Origin: Methylotenera sp.
GTDB taxonomy: Bacteria; Pseudomonadota; Gammaproteobacteria; Burkholderiales; Methylophilaceae
Direction: 5' to 3'
DNA: 64,000 nucleotides
Assembly: GCF_029946165.1 (NCBI RefSeq)
Contig: NZ_JAQSDZ010000003.1
Span: 1 to 64,000, forward strand
Positions 8,008 to 16,452 of the stretch are shown here, one piece after another. Numbering within the stretch: the stretch's first letter is position 1; the number at the start of each line of letters is the position of its first letter. Position numbers and translations under genes: made by a program. The notes below the pieces were generated by a model. It was given only the letters and a program-made list of their open reading frames with translations. It was not told the origin of the DNA and searched no databases.

Positions 8008-9858
8008 ATGAAAAAATCTACCATTGCCAGCCTTGTTGCGCTAGCATTCTCACCTTCTGCTTTTGCAGCGGAAACTGCTATTCAAACTGAAGATGTAATT
8101 GTGACTGCTAGTCGCGTTGCACAACCTCGCGAAAGCGTAATTGCGGACGTTACGGTGATTAACCGCGAAGAAATCGAACGTGCTGGGCAATCTACTTTTA
8201 TTGAGCTTCTACAAACTCAACCTGGGGTCGAGATAGCTTCTAGCGGCGGAGCAGGAAAAATATCTAGTGTATTCTTACGTGGCACTAGTGCTACTCAGGT
8301 AATTGTACTAATAGATGGTATTCGTGTAGGTGCTGCTACCACAGGACAAACCACATTTGAAAATATTCCCCTTGCACAAATAGAAAAAATCGAAATTTTA
8401 CGTGGCCCAGCTTCTAGCTTATATGGTCAAGATGCAATTGGTGGTGTGATACAAATATTCACCAAAAAAGGTGAGGGTAAGCCACACTTTTATGCGGCTG
8501 TAGGTTATGGCAGCTATGACACAAAAACAGCTGAAGCTGGGGTTAATGGCAAATTAAATGACACACGATTTGCGTTAAATTTATCTAGCTCCGATAGCGA
8601 TGGTTTTTCTGCAAAGCATATTAAAACAGGTGCTCAGGCTGATGATGATGGATACCGTAACTTAGCTGTTTCAGGCTCACTCTCGCATCAAATTGCCGAG
8701 GGCCATGAAATTGGCGTGCAACTCTTAAGCAGCGAAGGCCACAGTGCTTACGATAGCAGCAATACATTTAAGAACACTATAGATTTATCTCAGTTAAGTT
8801 ATAGTTTATTTAGTAAAAATCAATTCACCTCAAATTGGAAATCTACTCTTAGACTTGGTGAAGGCATTGATGGCCAAGACAACCAATTTAGCCCGACATC
8901 TCACGGGGCATTTAAAACCAAACAACGTCAATATTCTTGGCAAAATGATATTGGACTACCCTTAGGTACTTTAACTTTGTTATACGACCGATTAGAGCAA
9001 CGTATTATTTCTGCTACCAACCCTTACAAAAAAACAGATCGTGATACCGATGGCTTTTTAGTAGGTTATTTGGCCGACATTGGCGACCATTCTGTGCAAG
9101 CGACTTTACGTAGCGACCATAGTTCACAATATGGCACCAATAACACTGGTGGTATTGGCTATGGCTACAAAATAAACCCTAATTGGCGCACAACGGCTAG
9201 CTATGGCAAGGCGTTTAAAGCACCAACGTTTAACGATTTATACTTTGCTTTTAGTGGGGGCTTTCCATTTAACAACCCTAATCTAAAAGCTGAAAAGTCT
9301 GAAAACTTTGAAGCAAGTTTGCGTTATGAAGATAACCAACGTGACGCTTCTGTGACCTTATTCCAAAATAAAATAAATAACTTCATTGCGCTAGCTCCAT
9401 CTTTTTTACCCATTAACGTCGATGCTAAGATTCAAGGTATCACCTTGGCGGGCGCTCAACGCTGGGATAGCTGGGAGTTAAAAGGCAGCGCAGATATTCA
9501 ATCACCGCATGATGAAACTAACGATACAACATTAGCACGTCGTGCTAACCGCCATGGCAGTCTTAATCTTAACTACCAATGGAATGATTGGAGATTTGGC
9601 TCAGAGTTGGTTGCTTCATCATTACGTTATAACGATGCAGCGAATCAATTCAAGCTCGGCGGGTACGCTGTGTTAAATTTAATCGCTAACTACAAAATCA
9701 ATAGTGATTTGAGTCTACAAGGTCGATTAAATAACGCACTAGATAAAAACTATGCCCTAACTTCTAGTGCTTCTATATTTGGGGTAAACGACCCAGCATA
9801 CAACACACCAGGTGCAAACTTGTTCGTAAGCGTGCGCTGGGAACCTTCAGCCAAATAA
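8008..9858 (+). CDS. btuB: TonB-dependent vitamin B12 receptor
   Basis: A 616-residue outer-membrane receptor with a signal peptide (residues 1-21, ending SAFA). A TonB box (EDVIVTASR) follows, then a plug domain (LLQTQPGVEIASSGGAGKISSVFLRGT, LRGPASSLYGQDAIGGVIQIFTKKG) and a 22-strand barrel ending in the outer-membrane C-terminal pattern FVSVRWEPSAK. The length matches BtuB. The cobalamin riboswitch directly upstream fixes the substrate as B12 or related corrinoids. Confidence 0.95.
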   Translation: MKKSTIASLVALAFSPSAFAAETAIQTEDVIVTASRVAQPRESVIADVTVINREEIERAGQSTFIELLQTQPGVEIASSGGAGKISSVFLRGTSATQVIVLIDGIRVGAATTGQTTFENIPLAQIEKIEILRGPASSLYGQDAIGGVIQIFTKKGEGKPHFYAAVGYGSYDTKTAEAGVNGKLNDTRFALNLSSSDSDGFSAKHIKTGAQADDDGYRNLAVSGSLSHQIAEGHEIGVQLLSSEGHSAYDSSNTFKNTIDLSQLSYSLFSKNQFTSNWKSTLRLGEGIDGQDNQFSPTSHGAFKTKQRQYSWQNDIGLPLGTLTLLYDRLEQRIISATNPYKKTDRDTDGFLVGYLADIGDHSVQATLRSDHSSQYGTNNTGGIGYGYKINPNWRTTASYGKAFKAPTFNDLYFAFSGGFPFNNPNLKAEKSENFEASLRYEDNQRDASVTLFQNKINNFIALAPSFLPINVDAKIQGITLAGAQRWDSWELKGSADIQSPHDETNDTTLARRANRHGSLNLNYQWNDWRFGSELVASSLRYNDAANQFKLGGYAVLNLIANYKINSDLSLQGRLNNALDKNYALTSSASIFGVNDPAYNTPGANLFVSVRWEPSAK

Positions 9859-9864
9859 ATAGTA

Positions 9865-9895
9865 TTCGTCATATCAGCAACAGCTATATGACGAA
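9865..9895 (+). repeat. hairpin in the btuB-btuM intergenic region
   Basis: Perfect 10-base arms TTCGTCATAT and ATATGACGAA with an 11-base loop. No T tract follows, so it is more likely an mRNA-stabilising or processing hairpin than a terminator. Confidence 0.5.
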
Positions 9896-9984
9896 ACTAA
9901 GTCATACCCCAAGCTTTGGTGAGACATAAACCACAAAAAAGTTTACAATTCAGCCATTCAATTTATAAGTTGTAGGAGCAAGTA

Positions 9985-10548
9985 ATGCAGAAAAAAATCA
10001 ATCAATCACTGGCAATAGCGCTAGGTCTACTTTTCGCTATAGCACTCACTCGCACCAATCACTTTGGGAGTAATGTCGATCTACCAGATGCAACTTTAGC
10101 CGTGTTATTTTTAGGTGGCTTATTAATTGCGCGCAAAGCTTGGTTAGCTTTAGCAATCGCTGTCGCTTTCGGTATGGACTTTTATGCATTAGGTTTTAAG
10201 GGCGTTTCCGATTACTGCATGTCACTAGGCTACTGGGGTTTGATTCCTACTTACGCCGCAGTATGGGGCGCGGGACGTTGGTTAGCTAAACGTGAACAAC
10301 CATTTGCAGCATTACCTTATGCGACTGTTGCTTGGGCTGCTGCAAGCGTGGCTTTTGCGCTATCGAATGCATTTTGGTATAGCTTTTCAGACAAAGTAGA
10401 TACACTAACCGTAGTTGAATTTACGCAACGTATAGCAAAATACTACACGCCTTATGTAGGATTTGCATTGATGTATTTAGGCGCGGCTTGGCTAGTAATG
10501 AAAGCTTTACCGAAACTGAATTTAGGTACAAACACAACTTCTGCATAA
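9985..10548 (+). CDS. btuM: vitamin B12 transporter BtuM, solitary ECF S-component type
   Basis: A 187-residue inner-membrane protein with about six hydrophobic helices. Residues 31-40 (VDLPDATLAV) and GVSDYCMSLGYWGLIPTYAAVWGAGRWLA around 73-99 resemble the BtuM family. This is a single-protein B12 importer known from betaproteobacteria, in which a conserved cysteine coordinates the cobalt; here it would be Cys78. The position right after btuB under the B12 riboswitch supports the call. A good RBS (TAGGAG) precedes it and a strong terminator follows. The homology is from memory, not from an alignment. Confidence 0.82.
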   Translation: MQKKINQSLAIALGLLFAIALTRTNHFGSNVDLPDATLAVLFLGGLLIARKAWLALAIAVAFGMDFYALGFKGVSDYCMSLGYWGLIPTYAAVWGAGRWLAKREQPFAALPYATVAWAAASVAFALSNAFWYSFSDKVDTLTVVEFTQRIAKYYTPYVGFALMYLGAAWLVMKALPKLNLGTNTTSA

Positions 10549-10566
10549 ACATTGCAATACCAATCA

Positions 10567-10602
10567 AACCGCGTTAGAACCTAATTCTAGCGCGGTTTTT
10601 TT
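10567..10602 (+). terminator. intrinsic terminator after btuM
   Basis: A stem between AACCGCGTTAGAA and TTCTAGCGCGGTT (one mismatch) with a five-base loop, followed by T7. It separates the riboswitch-controlled btuB-btuM unit from cobO, whose ATG is only 14 bases beyond, so cobO expression needs read-through or a promoter inside btuM. Confidence 0.88.
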
Positions 10603-10615
10603 ATGAAAATTAGTC

Positions 10616-11236
10616 ATGACAACACCTGAAAATAAGCTTGATTTAGCAAAAGAACGTCATTTAGCGCGCATGCAGCGTAAAAAGGCCGTAGTAGATGCCA
10701 GTATTGATGCGGCACAAACTTCTCGCGGCTTGCTATTGATTAATACGGGGAATGGCAAAGGTAAATCTACCGCTGCCTTTGGTTTGTTGGCTCGCTCACT
10801 TGGGCATGGCATGAAGGCTGTGGTGATTCAATTTATTAAAGGTCGCTCTGACACTGGCGAAGAAGCCTTTTTTCGCAATGCAGCCAACCTGACTTGGCAT
10901 GTAATGGGCGATGGCTTTACTTGGGAAACGCAAGATGCAGAGCGCGATAAGCAATCAGCACGCGCCGCTTGGCAGATGGTATGTGATTATTTGCAAGATG
11001 AGACGATAGATTTAATTATTTTAGATGAGTTTACTTATGCACTTAAATATCAATGGTTAACTATTGAAGAAGTCACCGAGGCTTTAGAGTCACGTCCTCT
11101 CATGCAACATGTTGTCATCACAGGCCGCGCCGCACCTGATGCTTTAATTGCTATTGCGGATACGGTAAGTGAGATTAACTTAGTTAAACATGCGTTTAAG
11201 GATGGCGTGCAGGCCATGCCTGGCATTGAGTGGTAA
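10616..11236 (+). CDS. cobO: corrinoid adenosyltransferase (CobA/CobO/BtuR type)
   Basis: A 206-residue cytoplasmic enzyme that transfers the adenosyl group from ATP to cob(I)alamin or cobyrinic acid diamide. It has the P-loop TGNGKGKST near residues 44-52, then VVIQFIKG, GFTWETQ and LIILDEFTYALKY, all matching E. coli BtuR closely, as does the C-terminal VKHAFKDGVQAMPGIEW. It opens the second part of the B12 cluster. The RBS is weak and the start sits just after the btuM terminator. Confidence 0.95.
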   Translation: MTTPENKLDLAKERHLARMQRKKAVVDASIDAAQTSRGLLLINTGNGKGKSTAAFGLLARSLGHGMKAVVIQFIKGRSDTGEEAFFRNAANLTWHVMGDGFTWETQDAERDKQSARAAWQMVCDYLQDETIDLIILDEFTYALKYQWLTIEEVTEALESRPLMQHVVITGRAAPDALIAIADTVSEINLVKHAFKDGVQAMPGIEW

Positions 11237-11297
11237 TAAGCATGCAAATTTCGCACCACAGGCACTCCGATTTTCTAAGCACTAAAAAGTGCCTGAA

Positions 11298-11398
11298 AAG
11301 TCGTATGTCACAATACTGCGTTACTCAACAAATTTTTTCGCTTACATATATATTATATGCCGCTCTCAAAAATTTGTTTCGCGCCTTGTCTTGTTTAT
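11298..11398 (+). repeat. dispersed intergenic repeat, copy A
   Basis: About 100 bases in the cobO-cobB gap match, in opposite orientation, a stretch at 40919-41016. The shared order is TGTCAC, ACTGCGTTAC, an A/T tract, CTTACATAT, ATATGC, CAAAAATTT or CAATTTTTT, GCGCCTTG or GTGCCTTG, and TTTA. The internal ACATAT...ATATGC gives partial dyad symmetry. No coding capacity is apparent. Confidence 0.7.
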
Positions 11399-11400
11399 CG

Positions 11401-11436
11401 CACCAAATCTTGCAGCTTCAGCTGCTTAGATTGGTG
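11401..11436 (+). repeat. long hairpin before cobB
   Basis: CACCAAATCT and AGATTGGTG pair with one bulge, enclosing a perfect GCAGC-TTCA-GCTGC stem-loop. It has no T tract and lies 43 bases upstream of the cobB start. It could shape the cobO-cobB intercistronic mRNA. Confidence 0.5.
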
Positions 11437-11478
11437 GAGATGCCATTAACGGGTAGAACTTTATATGCTTATTAAATA

Positions 11479-12777
11479 TTGATGAATCAAATAAGCTGCC
11501 CTGCCATTTTAGTTTCCGCGCCCGCTTCTGGGCAAGGCAAAACTTTATCTACCGCAGCCCTAGCGCGCGCTTGGAAAAAACGTGGTTTAAACGTGCGTGC
11601 TTTTAAATGCGGGCCTGACTTTCTCGACCCTATGGTGTTAGAAACCGCAACGGGGCAGCCTGTCTATAACTTAGATCTCGGCATGTGTGGCGAGCAAGAT
11701 GGTTTGGCACGCTTATATCAAACAGCACAAACTGCTGATGTGATTATTGTTGAAGGCGTCATGGGTTTGTTCGATGGCACACCATCATCCGCAGACCTCG
11801 CTATGCGCTACAATCTGCCTGTCATGCTCACCATCGACGCCAGCGGTATGGCACAAACCTTTGGCGCGTTAGCTTCTGGTTTACTGGGCTTTCAAACCGC
11901 ATTAATTCCAGCTGGCGTACTCGCAAATAAAGTGGGTAGCACTGGGCATGCAGATATGCTAAAAGACAGTTTGCCAAGCCACTTAAATTGGTTAGGCGCA
12001 TTGCCGCAAGATGAAGCCTATGCCTTGCCTGAACGGCATTTGGGCTTATTTAGAGCGCAGGAAATTGTAGATTTAGAAGCCAGAATAGAAGCGGCCGCCA
12101 TTGCCTTAGCCGCCAGCAGCGCATTAGCCTTGCCGCCGAAGGTGACTTTTATTGCACCTAAAACAATTACTTCAGCTATAACACCTAAACTATTAGCAGG
12201 AAAAACCATTGCCATCGCGCACGATGCCGCCTTTTGTTTTATTTATCCAGCGAATATCGATTGCTTGCAGGAAATGGGCGCCACCATAACATTCTTTTCG
12301 CCCCTGCATGACAAAGCTTTACCAGAAGCTAATGCTTATTGGTTGCCAGGCGGTTATCCAGAGTTGCATTTAAAAGAAATTAGCGAAAATACAGCCATGC
12401 GTGATTCCCTATTGGCGGCGTTTAATGCTGACAAACCGATATTAGCTGAATGCGGCGGCATGATGGCGTTATCTGAATCCATTAACGGTGGACCTACTTA
12501 TGGCTTACTGGCTGGCAACAGTCATATTGAAACTCGCTTGCAAGGCTTAGGCACGCAACATACTGAGTTGCTAGAAGATCTAGGCAGCATTGGGGCGCAT
12601 ACATTCCATTATGGCAAGTTCGAAACAAAGCTCATGCCTATAACTCAGGCAAATAGCCGATATGGTGCGGGAGAAAATATTTATCAGCATGGCAGCCTTA
12701 CAGCGACTTTTTTACATTTTTACTTTTCATCTAACCCAGCACTTACGGCGCGATTGTTTTCTTATGCAAGACCATAA
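11479..12777 (+). CDS. cobB: cobyrinate a,c-diamide synthase
   Basis: A 432-residue glutamine-dependent amidotransferase (CobB/CbiA). The N-terminal dethiobiotin-synthetase-like ATPase has the P-loop SAPASGQGKTLSTAALA (residues 12-28) and EGVMGLFDG. The C-terminal class I glutaminase domain has the nucleophile cysteine in ILAECGGMMALSE near residue 325 and PGGYPE upstream. It amidates carboxyls a and c of the corrin ring. It overlaps bluB by 14 bases, so the two are translationally coupled. Confidence 0.94.
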   Translation: MMNQISCPAILVSAPASGQGKTLSTAALARAWKKRGLNVRAFKCGPDFLDPMVLETATGQPVYNLDLGMCGEQDGLARLYQTAQTADVIIVEGVMGLFDGTPSSADLAMRYNLPVMLTIDASGMAQTFGALASGLLGFQTALIPAGVLANKVGSTGHADMLKDSLPSHLNWLGALPQDEAYALPERHLGLFRAQEIVDLEARIEAAAIALAASSALALPPKVTFIAPKTITSAITPKLLAGKTIAIAHDAAFCFIYPANIDCLQEMGATITFFSPLHDKALPEANAYWLPGGYPELHLKEISENTAMRDSLLAAFNADKPILAECGGMMALSESINGGPTYGLLAGNSHIETRLQGLGTQHTELLEDLGSIGAHTFHYGKFETKLMPITQANSRYGAGENIYQHGSLTATFLHFYFSSNPALTARLFSYARP

Positions 12778-13429
12778 GTTTTCAGAGGTTGAAATTGCCG
12801 CTGTATATCGTGCCATTGCTGAGCGCCGTGATATGCGGCACTTTCTACCTACGCCTGTCGCGCCTGAAATACTCACTAAAATTCTGCACGCTGCGCACCA
12901 TGCCCCCAGTGTTGGTCTAATGCAGCCTTGGCGCTTCATTAGAATCACTGATGCGAACATGCGCAAAGCCATTCATCAACTGGTGGATAAAGAGCGTATT
13001 AGAACCTCCCAAGCCATTGGAGAATATGAAAATACAGCGCGCATGGCTGAGTTTTTGCGCTTAAAAGTAGAAGGTATTTTAGAATGTGGTGAATTACTAG
13101 TAGTGTCACTGTGTGATAAACGCGATGGTCACGTATTTGGCCGCAGAACCTTGCCAGAAATGGACATTGCTTCAGTGAGTTGTGCCATACAAAACATGTG
13201 GCTGGCCGCCCGTGCTGAAGGCCTAGGGATGGGTTGGGTGTCTATTTTTGACCCTATTGAATTGGGCACATTGCTCAATATGCCTACGGATGCCAAACCC
13301 ATAGCCGTGCTGTGTTTAGGTCATGTGAATAGTTTTTACAAAGAACCCATGCTGGTAGAAACTGGCTGGGCAACCGCTAAACCGCTTGATGATATGGTGA
13401 TGGAAAACACTTGGGATTCATCAAAATAA
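12764..13429 (+). CDS. bluB: 5,6-dimethylbenzimidazole synthase
   Basis: A 221-residue flavin-dependent enzyme of the nitroreductase fold that cleaves FMNH2 with oxygen to make the B12 lower ligand DMB. Visible motifs are ERRDMRHFLPTPV, HHAPSVGLMQPWRFIRI and EGLGMGWVSIFDP, all diagnostic of BluB. The frame is open back to 12662 inside cobB, but the MQDHKFSEVEIAAVY start gives the normal length. Its presence implies an aerobic route to the lower ligand. Confidence 0.94.
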   Translation: MQDHKFSEVEIAAVYRAIAERRDMRHFLPTPVAPEILTKILHAAHHAPSVGLMQPWRFIRITDANMRKAIHQLVDKERIRTSQAIGEYENTARMAEFLRLKVEGILECGELLVVSLCDKRDGHVFGRRTLPEMDIASVSCAIQNMWLAARAEGLGMGWVSIFDPIELGTLLNMPTDAKPIAVLCLGHVNSFYKEPMLVETGWATAKPLDDMVMENTWDSSK

Positions 13430-13466
13430 ACGTAAAAACAAATTTTTTACTAAACACATAACAAAC

Positions 13467-13536
13467 TGTCATTCCGTGCTTGACACGGAATCTAGTGACT
13501 TAAAGACTCTGGATACCGACTCTCGTCGGTATGACA
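13467..13536. repeat. 70-bp element with terminal inverted repeats, MITE/REP-like
   Basis: It begins TGTCAT and ends ATGACA. It contains two hairpins: TTCCGTG...CACGGAA (13472-13490) and ACCGAC-TCTC-GTCGGT (13515-13530). This matches the widespread GTCATTCC-type intergenic repeats of Proteobacteria in style. It lies in the bluB to btuF-like gap. Only one copy is in the window. Confidence 0.6.
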
Positions 13537-13612
13537 ATTTAAGAATTTTTAGCCTTAGAGCTTTATTTTACACAACATGCATCTAACCATTAAAAAGTAC
13601 ATTTAGCGCCTT

Positions 13613-14416
13613 ATGAGATACCCTAAACGCATCGTTTGCTTAACGACAGAACCTACCGAAGTGCTTTATTTGCTCGGGGAGCAAGATCGTATTGTCGGCA
13701 TTTCTGGCTACACCACGCACCCTGCAATTGCCAGAAAAGAAAAACCGAAAGTGTCGGCTTTCACTAGCGCTAAGATAGATAAAATCTTAGATCTAAAGCC
13801 TGACTTAGTGATTGGCTTCTCAAATTTGCAGGCAGACATTGCCGCATCGCTTATCCGTGCGGGTGTTGAAGTGCATATTTTTAACCAACGCAGCGTTGCG
13901 CAAGTGTTGAATATGATTGCCGTGACTGGCGCGTTGGTCGGCGCAACGGAAAAGGCGGCTGAGCTTATTGCCACCTTAGATAAAGTCTTAGATGAAGCGC
14001 GACAAACTGCCAGCAAATTTACGATTAAACCAAAAGTTTATTTTGAAGAGTGGGATGAGCCCATGATGTGCAGCATCCGCTGGGCGATGGAGTTGATTGA
14101 ACTTGCGGGCGGCATCGATTGCTTTCCTGAACTATCACATTTTCACAGTGCCAAAGACCGTATAGTCAACCCGCAACAAGTGGCAGAACGCCAACCTGAC
14201 ATTATCATCGGCTCATGGTGCGGCAAAAAATTCCAAACTGAACAAGTGAAAACACGTGAAGGTTGGGCTTATTTGCCTGCTGTAAAAAATGGCTTTGTGC
14301 GCGAAATAAAATCTGCGGATATTTTGCAACCTGGACCATCCTTGATTACGCATGGTTTGAAACAGATTCAAGCCATTATTCATGAGTGGCAAGCATTTCA
14401 TGGCAACACAGTTTAA
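13613..14416 (+). CDS. cobalamin-binding protein, BtuF-like, without signal peptide
   Basis: A 267-residue protein of the periplasmic-binding-protein class III fold. It starts RIVCLTTEPTEVLYLLGEQDRIVGISGYTTHP, with LDLKPDLVIGFSNLQADIAASLIRAGVEVHIFNQRS and FEEWDEPMMCSIRW after it. BtuF normally feeds the BtuCD transporter from the periplasm, but this protein has no hydrophobic signal at its N-terminus. No btuC or btuD genes are nearby, and BtuM is encoded upstream. It may act in the cytoplasm as a corrinoid carrier or sensor; that is inference. Confidence 0.85.
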   Translation: MRYPKRIVCLTTEPTEVLYLLGEQDRIVGISGYTTHPAIARKEKPKVSAFTSAKIDKILDLKPDLVIGFSNLQADIAASLIRAGVEVHIFNQRSVAQVLNMIAVTGALVGATEKAAELIATLDKVLDEARQTASKFTIKPKVYFEEWDEPMMCSIRWAMELIELAGGIDCFPELSHFHSAKDRIVNPQQVAERQPDIIIGSWCGKKFQTEQVKTREGWAYLPAVKNGFVREIKSADILQPGPSLITHGLKQIQAIIHEWQAFHGNTV

Positions 14417-14434
14417 ATTACGAGGAGTCAGACT

Positions 14435-14959
14435 ATGTCAGTACATTTAATTTTAGGTGGCGCACGCTCCGGCAAAAGTGCCTATGCAGAAAAGCTGGCG
14501 CAAACAAGCGGCCTTGCCGTGACCTACATCGCCACCGCACAAATCTACGATGATGAATTTAAAGCCCGTGTGCAGCATCACAAAAACCGTCGTCCAGCAG
14601 AATGGGCATTGGTAGAAGAGCCGCACTACCTCGCACAAACATTACGCAATTTAGACGCGCCAAATCAATGCATTATTGTTGATTGTTTAACGCTATGGTT
14701 AGCGCAATGGATTTGTGCAGATTGCAATCCACCCGAAGATTCAAGCTGGCAAGCCGAGCGTGCAGCCTTGCTAACTACTCTGCCCACCTTGCAGGGCACG
14801 ATTATTTTAGTTAGTAATGAAGTCGGCATGGGCATTGTGCCGCTAGGGGAAATCAACCGACAATTTCAAGATGAACAAGGTCGATTGAATCAAGCAGTGG
14901 CAAGTGTTGCAGACGCAGTGACATTTGTGGCGGCAGGATTGCCTTTAAAACTGAAATAA
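14435..14959 (+). CDS. cobU: adenosylcobinamide kinase / adenosylcobinamide-phosphate guanylyltransferase
   Basis: A 174-residue bifunctional enzyme (CobU/CobP) that phosphorylates adenosylcobinamide and then attaches GMP. The P-loop LILGGARSGKSAYAEKLA is at residues 5-22, followed by YIATAQIYDDEFKARVQHHKNRRPAEW, which carries the guanylylated histidine region, and DCLTLWLAQW and VSNEVGMGIVP. It follows the BtuF-like gene by 18 bases with the RBS GAGGAG. Confidence 0.96.
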   Translation: MSVHLILGGARSGKSAYAEKLAQTSGLAVTYIATAQIYDDEFKARVQHHKNRRPAEWALVEEPHYLAQTLRNLDAPNQCIIVDCLTLWLAQWICADCNPPEDSSWQAERAALLTTLPTLQGTIILVSNEVGMGIVPLGEINRQFQDEQGRLNQAVASVADAVTFVAAGLPLKLK

Positions 14960-14983
14960 TTTTAAGTTTAAACAACTGCTGTT

Positions 14984-16435
14984 TTATAGGTTACTTAACT
15001 TATCCCAATCCAAATGCTGCTCCAAACAATCGGCAAGCCTCTCCAACCCTGTCTCGCGCACTTGCTCATAATCAAATTGTGCGTTTAGTTCTTTTAATCC
15101 CGCCCAAGTTAACCATGCTGCGCAAGATTCTGCATGGTCAAACAAACCATGCAGGTATGTGCCAGCGATTTGATTATCTTGTGAAATTGCTCCTTCTGGC
15201 TGTCCATTCAATATTAGCGCAGGCTGATTAAGCGCTATGCCAGTGCTAACGCCCATATGAATTTCATAGCCTGTAACCTTGGCATCGGCAAAGCTTAATT
15301 CACCGCTGACTAGTACTAGGCGCTTTTCTTGCGTGAGCGTGGTTTCCATCTCCAACCAGCCAAAACCTATACTGCTACCGGCTAAACCTTCTATGGCATT
15401 TGGGTCGTGCATTTGCGTGCCTAACATCTGAAAGCCACCACAAATTCCGAGCACTTTACCGCCATAGCGTAAATGCTTAGTGAGCGCTTGCTCCCAACCA
15501 TTGGCGCGTAGATGCTCAAGATCGCCACGCACATTTTTACTGCCAGGCAATATGATTAAATCCGCCGCTGGAATGATTTCATTTATTTTAACGAATTGAA
15601 AATCGACTTGTGGATGTAAGCGTAGCGCATCAAAATCGGTGTGATTGGAAATATGCGGCAGAATTGGCACAATAATTCGCAACTTGTTTTCTGCACTTTC
15701 ACCTTGCGACGACGCTGTATTTGGCACGGCATCTTCGGCTTCAATATGTAAATCATGCAGATACGGAATCACGCCAATAATTGGTTTACCAGTTTCCGCC
15801 TCCAGCCAATCTAGCCCAGATTGCAACAACGCAATATCGCCTCTAAAACGATTAATGACAAAACCAACCACGCGCGCACGTTCGCTCTCCGAAAGCAGTG
15901 CCAGTGTGCCAACGATATGCGCAAACACGCCGCCCCTATCGATATCGGCAATTAAAATCACAGGGCAATCTACCGCTTCGGCAAAGCCCATATTGGCAAT
16001 ATCGCCTTCACGCAGATTAATTTCCGCAGGGCTGCCAGCGCCTTCTACTACGATCACATCATATTGCAAAACTAAGCGCGCGTAAGAGTCCAGCACCGCG
16101 CGCATAGCAGTCGGTTTGTAGGCGTGGTAGCCCGTGGCTTCTAGATTGCACACGACTTTGCCTTGAATCACCACTTGGCAACCTGTGTCAGAATTTGGTT
16201 TAAGTAACACAGGGTTCATATCGGTATGCGGGCTTAAGCCGCACGCCTGCGCTTGTACCGCTTGTGCGCGACCAATTTCGCCGCCGTCGCTAGTCACCGC
16301 AGAATTGAGTGCCATATTCTGTGGCTTAAACGGCGCGACTTTAACGCCCTTGCGATACAATACGCGACACAGCCCTGCCACCAGCGTACTTTTGCCAGCA
16401 TCCGAGGTAGTGCCTTGAACCATTAATGTTTTCAT
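14984..16435 (-). CDS. cobQ: adenosylcobyric acid synthase
   Basis: A 483-residue amidotransferase (CobQ/CbiP) that adds four amides to adenosylcobyrinate a,c-diamide. The ATPase domain opens with [20 protein letters not shown] and has [14 protein letters not shown]. The glutaminase domain has [14 protein letters not shown], then the nucleophile in [12 protein letters not shown] near residue 330, and a C-terminal HGLFD. It is on the opposite strand to its neighbours, divergent from cbiB, with start codons only a few bases apart or overlapping. Confidence 0.96.
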   Translation of the reverse strand: MKTLMVQGTTSDAGKSTLVAGLCRVLYRKGVKVAPFKPQNMALNSAVTSDGGEIGRAQAVQAQACGLSPHTDMNPVLLKPNSDTGCQVVIQGKVVCNLEATGYHAYKPTAMRAVLDSYARLVLQYDVIVVEGAGSPAEINLREGDIANMGFAEAVDCPVILIADIDRGGVFAHIVGTLALLSESERARVVGFVINRFRGDIALLQSGLDWLEAETGKPIIGVIPYLHDLHIEAEDAVPNTASSQGESAENKLRIIVPILPHISNHTDFDALRLHPQVDFQFVKINEIIPAADLIILPGSKNVRGDLEHLRANGWEQALTKHLRYGGKVLGICGGFQMLGTQMHDPNAIEGLAGSSIGFGWLEMETTLTQEKRLVLVSGELSFADAKVTGYEIHMGVSTGIALNQPALILNGQPEGAISQDNQIAGTYLHGLFDHAESCAAWLTWAGLKELNAQFDYEQVRETGLERLADCLEQHLDWDKLSNL

Positions 16436-16452
16436 TCTCTAATTATCTCATA

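Noticed and set aside
12662-12763. Upstream extension of bluB inside cobB
   Set aside because: The residues are a different-frame shadow of the cobB C-terminus and do not match BluB, whereas the start at 12764 does.
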